Of a stretch of DNA of 64,000 bases, positions 56,415-64,000 are shown piece after piece. The stretch spans positions 28,237,553-28,301,552 of the forward strand of contig CALNVZ010003426.1 of assembly GCA_940671915.1 (NCBI GenBank), written 5' to 3'. Below the pieces are notes generated by a model, which saw only the letters and a program-made list of their open reading frames with translations, did no database searches and had not been told where the DNA came from. Both the position numbers and the translations under genes were made by a program. This DNA comes from Paracentrotus lividus. Lineage: Eukaryota; Echinodermata; Echinoidea; Camarodonta; Echinidae. How positions within the stretch are numbered: position 1 is the stretch's first letter; each line of letters begins with the position of its first letter.

Positions 56415-57060
56415 TGCTGAAAAGGAAGAACAACTACATGTATATTTGGCTCAACATGTGATTCCTGAGGTCACAATCATGACTTCAGTGTCTTTGGTAA
56501 ACAACAAAAATGTGCAGCTACCAATATTTCTAGTAACATAGTTCTGCACGTTTCGGTAAGTGCAAATTCACAAAAATATGTTGTAAAAGGGGTCGAGGAG
56601 TGGGACCTTGAACTTCATATACAATGGCAGTTTTTGTGGCTAGCTCATTATGGCATGGATTTTATAGCCCCTTTAGAGGAGTTCATGACAAAACATTTAC
56701 CTCACTTGCAAAATGTTAACCATAATATGGTTGAAACATATATTATAAAGAGTCCTTTGTTCAACCATATTCAATACTAACCAAGTTCTCACGCAAAGCA
56801 AGCAAATATGTTAATCCGTCCATGAACATTATGAACCTGAAGCACCTTTGCAGTGCTAGTATTATTTCCTGCTTGCTTTGTAAATAAAGTATTCATAGAT
56901 TTTAAACGAAAAAAGAAAAATAGATAAATTGCTGATCAGTGTTCACTTGAATAAATCAACAAACATTCAAACCATGCACAGGCTAACGATCAATCTAACA
57001 CTACATAGATTTTTTTTTTAATTTACTTCCTAAGGAAAATTATTATGTTCGGTTTTAAAA
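56415..57060. repeat. Interspersed repeat R, copy 2
   Basis: Uninterrupted copy: AAGGAAGAACAACTACATGT through GTTCTCACGCAAAGCAAGCA, GAATAAATCAACAAACATTC and TTATTATGTTCGGTTTTAAA. It serves as the empty site for the element at 46801. Confidence 0.85.
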
Positions 57061-57699
57061 CTAGGTATTGTTTACCTCTTTCTTTAGGACAGTAGATTAG
57101 AAAGGGGTATGTGCAGCCTTATGCAAGAGCAAAACGGGGAGGACTCTATGACAAATTATTACAAAGTCACGCTGCCAGTCATATATAGGCCCATTTTTCA
57201 GTGCAAAGTCTAAGCTGGACATTTTATCAGAAATAGTAACCCACGAGCTCGAAATGTGAGCTTATTATTGTTTTTTATATACAGGATATGTATCTTACTT
57301 AATAGTTTGACTAGATACTATTTTTTTTCTTCAACAATTAATAATTCTACAGATGTGTTTCTTTGTGGGGTTGGACTGGGGCTGGATTAATTGCGAAATT
57401 AAAGCTTTTTAATCATTGCATCCTTTTCTGAACGCATTTTTCTGATATCAGACGCCACTTTAAATTTAACATAATATAATTCATTTATCATTTATTTCTC
57501 TGTCCGATTTTTTAACAGGCTGCACGACCTAATCAGTTGTCACGAGTCCCTATTATTCCTAGCTTGCAGAGGTCTAAAAGTTGTATTGTCCTGCTGATTT
57601 CTTCTTTTGCATTTCTAAACTCTGTTGGCCTCTATAGTTATTTTTAAGGACTTTCAAGCAGGCTATTTGTTACAATGAATTAGTTTGCCCTGTCCTGAC

Positions 57700-57701
57700 A
57701 T

Positions 57702-57746
<45 letters not shown>

Positions 57747-58115
57747 TTTATTTATATAGCGCTTCATATTGGTGTTTATAAGAGCTCTGTTGTTCGGGTT
57801 AGCTTAGAAATAATAACATGTAGATATCTAAACATATTTTTTATCATATTTATACATTATGAATGTAACTAAACTCAAAATAATGTATACTCCTGGTGTG
57901 CGCCTCCAGAATCATTCAGTGTGTTACACATTACAGTTTAAAAAGGCGAGTTTTGAGAAGGATTTTGAATGAATCAACAGACGGGGCGTTTTAAATATGG
58001 GGCGGGAGTAATTCCATAGAGTAGGGGCAATACATGGAAATACACGGTCGCCATATCGAGTTTTGGGTCTTGGGCCAGTGTTCTCGAAGGGTGACTAAAG
58101 TTAAGAGCCTAATAA
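57700..58115 (-). pseudogene. LINE 3' end with C-terminal coding remnant, copy 1
   Basis: Minus-strand reading around 58060-57940 gives SIWRPCISM-like and LLIHSKSFSKLAF-like words across small frame changes, the tail of a LINE polymerase. Then come ~200 bp of 3' UTR, AAGCGCTATATAAATAAAAT and an (ATT)n tail at 57702-57745. Copy 2 is at 62355. Confidence 0.65.
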
Positions 58116-58130
58116 CTTTAGTACTTAACC

Positions 58131-58531
58131 ATTCGAACCTGAGACCTCCTGGTTACTAGTCAGGCGCTCTACCATCTGAGCTGTAGTAAGCCCCGGATGG
58201 GGTTGTCCCTAATACCCGTTAACTCTTCAATGCTTGAGTGGTCAGAAGCTATAGAAACCTGGCATAAACCCGAAGGATAGAAATCAACTTGGAGTAAATG
58301 CGAGGGATCACGGTGAAGTGATGCAGCTTTTTTATTATAATTTTTGGCTAAATTTGGAAACTGACCAGAAATATATAATATGAAAAAATGAGCAAAGAAA
58401 ATGGGGTACCATCGGGATTCCAACCTGAGACCTCCTGGTTACTAGTCAGGCGCTCTACCATCTGAGCTGTAGTAAGCCCCGGATGGGGTAGTCTCAGGTT
58501 CGAGGTCTCAGGTTCGAATCCCGATGGTACC
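58131..58531 (-). mobile_element. tRNA-Thr-like SINE units, second cluster
   Basis: Heads at 58131-58190 and 58408-58476 repeat the 55 kb array with the same ~280 bp period, followed by the inverted partner at 58490-58531. Beyond that, GGTACCCCATTTTCTTTG and TTTCTGGTCAGTTTCCAAAT at 58525-58590 invert the body at 58345-58410, so a long hairpin could form. Confidence 0.8.
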
Positions 58532-58657
58532 CCATTTTCTTTGTTCATTTTTTCATATTATATATTTCTGGTCAGTTTCCAAATTTATCAAAAAAAAAAA
58601 AAAAAACTTTTTAGTTTTGTAACATAAAATCAACGCAGAATTCATTTCTTTATATAT

Positions 58658-58692
<35 letters not shown>

Positions 58693-58759
58693 CAATAATA
58701 GTTACATTTATATAGCGCTTAATACATACATCCACCTTGGTGTTTCTAAGCGCTTATAG

Positions 58760-59345
58760 TATACAAATATACAATGACAATCGAGGATCTGGTTAAAACT
58801 ATTCGCATCGAAGGAACATCACATAGTACTATTTTCTCGAGGGCCATCGGCCCGAGAGAGAATAGTACTATGTGATGTTCCTGAGTGCGAATAGTTTTAA
58901 CCTGTTCCGAGAATGAGTCATTGTATATTTGTTTTATATCCCTTCCACTATAATACCATTCCTTTTAATTTTTTTAATGAACACAATTATTATAGTCTCG
59001 ATCGTAGAGAAGTTGAGAAAATACTTGTCTTGTCTAATCGATCGTCTGTTATGTAAGCACACCTGGTCAGTGCAGCTCGCCGAAAGTTTCCCGTGGCATG
59101 CAGTGGAGAATTCAGGTAAAAGCAGCAGAGTAGCACCGCTTGCGTTGCGTTGCGCAACTCGTGAATAGGGTGGGGGGGGGTCGGAAAAAACGTATAGTCC
59201 AGTTTTTCCCTAGGGAAAAAATGTACTATGCGTGACGTCATGAAGAAAAACGAACTATTTCTTGAGAAACGTTTTTCTTAGTTAAACTATTCTTTTTCTC
59301 CTTGTGTACACTCTCAATGCAAACAATCTTAGATAAGGGATATAA
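58760..59345. mobile_element. Insertion with hairpins, inside SINE copy 3
   Basis: Unit 1 reads GCTTATAGTGTTAACTAAT where unit 2 has this ~585 bp insert. TATAGT on the left and TATAAT on the right may be a 6-bp target duplication with one change. It holds a ~165 bp hairpin (58765-58930) and a second small palindromic zone (59190-59285, TTTTTCCCTAGGGAAAAA). Confidence 0.7.
58765..58930. repeat. Near-perfect ~165 bp hairpin
   Basis: ACAAATATACAATGACA pairs with TCATTGTATATTTGT, and the stem continues through GTTAAAACTATTCGCA and GGAACATCACATAGTACTAT to a GGGCCATCGGCCC tip. It is the same size as the hairpin at 54773 but unrelated in sequence. Confidence 0.88.
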
Positions 59346-59592
59346 TGTTAACTAATTATTACCCGGCTTAGCTATGATACCCCGAAAGGTGCTCACAGCA
59401 TTCAAGGAATTGCTTCCTACCAGCATGACCAGTACCACACTTGGGTAGAGTAAGGCAATTTGCAGATTGACATCTTGCCGAAGGATGCTAGAGGAATTGA
59501 CGGGATTCGAACCGCGTACCTTGTGATCGTCAGTCCGCTGACTCATCCACTCGACCATACAACTTTTATATATGTATGTGTCTGTGTTTGTT

Positions 59593-59623
<31 letters not shown>

Positions 59624-59879
59624 GTGTCACTGGCGTAGAGCGGGATGCACTTTCTTTTGTTACTGGGGGATGATGAATAGATCATCCCCTCTAACAAAAG
59701 AAATTCATGCATGTCTACGCCCGTGGTGTTTGTGTATGTGTGTGTGTTGTGTGTGTGTGTGTGTGTGTGTGTTTGTTTTTCATGTGGTGGTGTGGTTAGT
59801 GGGGATAGTTGATGTGTTGTGTGCGAGAGGATTATTGTTATTAGGGAAAAAATAATAAAAAGGTGGCATGAATGTGTAA

Positions 59880-60535
59880 CTGCTGAAAAGGAAGAACAAC
59901 TACATGTACATTTGGCTCAACATGTGATTCCTGAGGTCACAATCATGACTTCAGTGTCTTTGGTAAACAACAAAAATGTGCAGCTACCAATATTTCTAGT
60001 AACATAGTTCTGCACGTTTCGGTAAGTGCAAATTCACAAAAATATGTTGTAAAAGGGGTCGAGGAGTGGGACCTTGAACTTCATATACAATGGAAGTTTT
60101 TGTGGCTAGCTCATTACAGCATGGATTGTGTAACCCCTTTAGAGGGGTCCATGAAAAAAACATTTACCTCAATTGCAAAATTTTAACCATAATATGGTTA
60201 AAATATATATTATGAAGAGTCTTTTGTTCAACCATATTCAATAATAACCAAGTTCTCATGCAAAGCAATCAAACATGTTAATCCGTCCATGACCATTATG
60301 AACCTGAAGCACCTTTGCAGTGCTAGTATTATTTACTGCTTGCTTTGTAAATAAAGTATTCATAGATTTTAAACGAAAAAAAGAAATAGATAGTTTCCTG
60401 ATCAGTCTTCGTTTGAATAAATCAACAAACATTTAAAACATGCACAGGCTAATGATCAGTCTAACGCTACATAGATTTTTTTATTTAGTTCCTAATAAAA
60501 ATTATTATGTTCGGTTTTAAAACTAAGCTAGGTAT
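59880..60535. repeat. Interspersed repeat R, copy 3
   Basis: Very close to copy 2, as expected of the segmental duplication, with the same one-base frame difference from copy 1 and further small changes. Confidence 0.85.
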
Positions 60536-60762
60536 TTTACCTCTTTTTTAAGGACAGTAGATTAGAACGGGGTAAGTGCAGCCTTATGCGAGAGCAGAAT
60601 GGAGAGGAGGACATTAATGCTGCCAGTCTTATAGGCCAATTTGTCAGTGCAAAGTCTTAGCTGGACATTTTATCAGTAATAGTAACCCACGAGCTCTAAA
60701 TGTGAGGTTATTATTATTTTTTTGATATACAGGATATTCATCTTACTTAGTTTGACTAGATA

Positions 60763-61887
60763 GGGTACATGCAGGTAATATGGGCCCCTAAGCTCATTTG
60801 CCTAATTTGCATAACATTACAAAATGACACACAGTCTAATCTTTGTTTATATATATGAATCAATAACTACTGCTCTAACTTTTATTGTAAAGAAAAAACA
60901 ATTATCACTAACCCCCCTGTCTGCAATATTAAAATGTTGACGTCATCACCAAAGTGCCCATATTACCTGCATGGGCATATTAAAAAAAAAAAAAACAACA
61001 ACAAAACAAAACAAAAAAACCTACAATGGTATGGTGGTATGGTTTTATTTTCCGTATAAAAATCAAACATGATACATGATACAGAGTATATAATATGACA
61101 GAATATAGATACGGAGGGAACACTCTATTCAGAACCATTAATACAATGGCTCTGTTCTTCTTAGAAGTCCACAATGACTATTCTATGTCTGGAATTTGCC
61201 TAAAATGTTGAAAATCATTAACTTTAAGATATCATTTGAAATTATAAGACCCGTCAGTAAATACTTTGACTATATTTTTCATTGTTTTGTATTTTGTGTA
61301 TTTTTTTTCTTTTTTAATGTTAACTAAATATTATTTTCATTATACATATCAATATAGGCCTAAAATAAGTTATTTATATTAATTATATAGTGTTAATATA
61401 CCCCCAAAAATGTTAGCAAAGAGATTGATGCCTCATCCCAGTACTAAGTATCAGAATCATTTCCGCCATTTTGGACTTGCCATATAACCTGCACTAATGT
61501 CAGGCAAGCATTCAATGCCACATTGCAACCCTTCAATACAACAAATTGACCTGTACACGCTAGTATGATCAAAATGAAACTATAAGCTTACTAAATACAC
61601 GAACAATTGAGGTTACCCTCTCAAACACTCTTTTACCATAACATTCTGTAAAATATCAAATTTTACATCAGGGTAAAAAAATGCCGTAAGTTTTACCTAC
61701 CTTGTTGGTTTTCAGCAATTTTCTCAGAGAAATTTCGGCATCAGATGCTCTCACGACGATATATTTTCGTATACAGTCAATATGAACAATATTATGGCGC
61801 TCACACCGGTCACCGGTCAACGGTCACGAAATGATTTGCTTCAGGTGGCCCATATTACCTGCTAGCCCATATTACCTGCATGTACCC
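60763..61887. mobile_element. TIR element GGGTACATGCAGG, TA target, copy 2
   Basis: GGGTACATGCAGGTAATATG to CATATTACCTGCATGTACCC, with TA at 60761-60762 and 61888-61889. It is reverse-oriented relative to copy 1 at 34788 and longer, mainly through extra sequence near 60985-61180. Unit 1 of the duplication has the untouched site, a single TA at 57316-57317. Confidence 0.93.
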
Positions 61888-62354
61888 TACTATTTTTTCT
61901 TCAAGAATTAATACTTCTACAAATGTGTTTCTTTGTGGGGTTGGACTAGGGCTGGGTTAATTGCTAAATTGAAGCGTTCTAATCATTGCATCCTTTTCTC
62001 AACGCATTTTTCGGATATCAGAAGCCACTTTATATTTAACATAATATAAATCATTTATCATTTACTTCTCTGTCCGATTTTTTAACAGGCTGCACAACTT
62101 AATCAGTTGTCACGAGTCCCCATTATTCCTAGCTTGCAGAGGTCTAAAAGTTGTACTGTCCTGGTGATTTCTTCTTTTGCATTTCTCAACTCTGTCGGCC
62201 TCTATAGTTATTTTTAAGCTATCACATTTTCATAATTATATCAAATCCCATTTCCACTATGATGCTATGGTTAATAATAATAACAAATGATAATTTGTAA
62301 ATGAAGGACCTTCAAGCAGGCTATTTGTTAAAATGAATTAGTTTGCCCTGTCCT

Positions 62355-62746
62355 GACATTATAATGATAATAATAATTATAATTTTATTTATATATCGCT
62401 TCATACTGGTGTTTCTAAGAGCTCTGTTGTTCGGGTTAACTAAAAAATAATAACATGTAGAAATCTAAACATATTATGTATCATGTTTATACATTATGTA
62501 TGTAACTAAAATGAAAACAATGTATACTCCTGGTGTGTGCCTCTAGAATCATTCAGTGTGTTACACATTACAGTTTAGAAAGGCGAGTTTTGAGAAGGAT
62601 TTTGAATGAATCAACAGATGGGGCGTTTTATTCCATAGAGTAGGGGCAATACATGAAATGCACGGTCGCCATATCGAGTTTTGTTTCTTGGGCCGGTATT
62701 CTCGGAGGGTGACTAAAGTTAGGAGCCTAATAACTTTACTAACCAT
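62355..62746 (-). pseudogene. LINE 3' end with C-terminal coding remnant, copy 2
   Basis: A frame from 62746 down to 62561 includes CIAPTLWNKTP and SKSFSKLAF, matching the APxLWNxLP...FKxxLKxxLF tail of CR1/L2-like polymerases. The 3' UTR and an AT-rich tail follow. It is paralogous to 57700-58115. Confidence 0.7.
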
Positions 62747-62749
62747 TCC

Positions 62750-63878
62750 AGAATCCCTGCCAATGTCTTCAACACATTGGTTTTTGTTTTTGTTTTAGAC
62801 TTACTTAATAAGTGCAAGGGGAGTTGACGGACGTCTATCACTCAGAAATAGTTTTTTACGTTTACTTAATTTTGTTTTACTTAATTATCCGAAAAAAGAA
62901 GGTGCCTGATTCGAACCAGGGTCAGATGTGCGCCACTTTGTAGGCTTCTGCAGACAGCCGACAGCCCTAAACCTTAACTTGAATTAATCGATGGTCTTAG
63001 GACCTGCTTCATTGGTGATGTGTAAGAAGGACAAAGCTTCCTTTTATGATCGTTTATCACTTAATCAAGAATTTATTTTGACCATCATCAGCACAACATA
63101 TATCATATTGCATTATGATATGAGTTGCGTTAGTTCAGGCATGGACCTAATACCTGATTACAATTAATGTGAAGTTAGAAAGTCATCACGATTTGGTTAA
63201 AATCTTGATACATCGCAAAACTAAGAATTTTATAAGGAAATAGGCTTTTGGTCTTCAAGATCTTTGTACTTCCAAGTCGTCGTACAATAAAAAGAAAGTA
63301 CCCTCGGGATGGATCCTAAATGACCTTGTTGATTGTATCAGAATAACTAACTAATGTATGAGAAAATGTCATAACGGTTGATCAAAAAGGAATTGATGAT
63401 AGATGCACGTACACAGAAATGATCACAACAAAGAAAGAAAGAAAGAAATAACAACAAAAGAAAGGAAGAGACAACGGAAGAGAGAGGGGATAAAGAAAGA
63501 TGGTGTGAATATAATAAAGCAAAGAAGAGAAATAGTGATAGAAGGGGCGTGATGAATTTATTTTTGAAAAGTATGAGGGGGTAAGACAATTGAAAGAGTA
63601 TCAATCAGATATGATTCTTCTGGTCTGGTATCAACCTTTAAACGCCACCATCTGAAAGACGTGACTGTGATTCGGATCTTTATGTTATCAGAATCAGTTT
63701 GTAGGTTGATGCATAGAGTTAAAGGTAAATGTTACCATGGTTACCGCTCGACTAACTCCTCATCCCATAGAGATATAAAGTGAGGTGATGTGTACGTTTA
63801 ATTAATTTAGTATAGAGACACAACTTTTTGAAAGAAAAGGAAACCAATCCCAATCTTTAAAAAAGAACACTTACATAT
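62750..63878. other. AT-rich stretch, no gene supported
   Basis: A box-B-like GGTTCGAATCA on the minus strand near 62905-62930 is followed by a T-run, hinting at a tRNA-derived relic, but no full tRNA arm set is visible. GA-rich simple sequence lies at 63425-63500. Confidence 0.45.
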
Positions 63879-64000
63879 ATATTTTGGCTGATTTAAAGCT
63901 GCGACAAGAGAAGTCGAGCCGTGAGATGCGCGAAGGTCGAGGCTATTGTATTATCGGATACCAGCTATTGTTAGCCTATTGTTTGCGTGGAAGAAAGTCG
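63879..64000. mobile_element. Partial copy of the AGGGCCTGTCCCACA foldback element
   Basis: About 122 bases match the right arm at 30570-30692 with one visible difference near the window end (GGAAGAAAG against GGAAGCAAG). The match starts inside the arm and runs off the window. Confidence 0.9.

Larger units (their letters stand above)
55729..58115. repeat. Head-to-tail segmental duplication, unit 1
   Basis: The order GAATTCATTTCTTTATATA, GT repeat, SINE, a CACTGGCGTAGAGCGGGATG block, repeat R, GGTTGGACTGGGGCTGG, (TAA)n and LINE 3' end recurs from 58636 to 62746. This copy lacks the insertions found in unit 2 and so provides their empty sites. Confidence 0.88.
58685..59570 (-). mobile_element. 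tRNA-derived SINE (Val-like head), copy 3, interrupted
   Basis: Head at 59500-59570 with TGGTCGAGTGGATGAGTCAG and box B GGTTCGAATCCC; tail at 58690-58759. The two parts join exactly as in copy 2 if 58760-59345 is removed. Confidence 0.85.
58636..62746. repeat. Head-to-tail segmental duplication, unit 2 (with insertions)
   Basis: Second copy of 55729-58115. It is longer because of inserts at about 58760-59345 (hairpin element within the SINE) and 60763-61887 (GGGTACATG element), plus an ~85 bp length difference near 62220-62305. Several simple repeats also differ in length. Confidence 0.88.

Noticed and set aside
55871..56433. Frames with His-Thr or Val-Cys repeats (also 58553-59855)
   Set aside because: Translations of GT/CA microsatellites next to SINE sequence.
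62890..62945. tRNA gene on the minus strand near 62.9 kb
   Set aside because: Only a box-B-like word and a T-run are visible; no acceptor or D arm could be assembled.

Overview
This is a 64 kb window of AT-rich, intron-bearing animal DNA, most likely from a marine invertebrate deuterostome and plausibly an echinoderm. The reasons are an echinoderm-type foldback transposon organisation, tRNA-derived SINEs, CR1/L2-like LINE pieces, THAP and P2X7C-like fragments, and dense short-TIR DNA elements. The organism call is an inference. There is one 25-base assembly gap (25573-25597). I see no operons, rRNA, CRISPR array or bacterial genes. Almost every long open frame lies in a repeat.

Layout. 1-4860: a satellite of ~132-138 bp alternating monomers carrying a ~1.7 kb higher-order period. 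5371-7996: a long inverted-repeat (foldback) element whose arms are built of ~14 bp minisatellite plus unique blocks, with a tRNA-derived SINE in one arm. 8544-10834: the best gene candidate, two exons joined in phase by a GT-AG intron to give a 45-residue basic microprotein. 12637-13307: a THAP-domain fragment (+) facing a decayed P2X7C-like N-terminal exon (-). 13921-14938 and 38737-39753: two copies of a ~1.02 kb TIR element with 4-bp target duplications. 17122-21754: a 4.6 kb TIR element with CpG-dense ends and a TAA duplication, holding nested repeats. 25195-29040: a degenerate LINE (-) interrupted by a tRNA-Met-like SINE. 29486-31373: a foldback element abutting a CACTG/CAGTG element. 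33737-37008: small TIR elements and two more LINE fragments. 37310-42165: a GGCGCC-rich minisatellite block split by a hAT-like element that was itself hit by the 1.02 kb element. 43211-46183: a Tc1-like element next to a 1.95 kb near-palindrome. 48433-50271 and 52286-54362: two CACTG elements in opposite orientation, their ends packed with a 20-bp palindrome. 54773-62746: hairpins, tandem tRNA-Thr-like units, and a head-to-tail segmental duplication whose second copy carries two further insertions. The window ends inside another copy of the 29.5 kb foldback element.

How it works together. The window is best read as a stack of transposition events. Paralogous empty sites and exact target-site duplications let several insertions be ordered in time. 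Very little looks under selection for protein coding. The exceptions worth testing are the 45-aa two-exon frame and, less so, the THAP and P2X7C-like exons.
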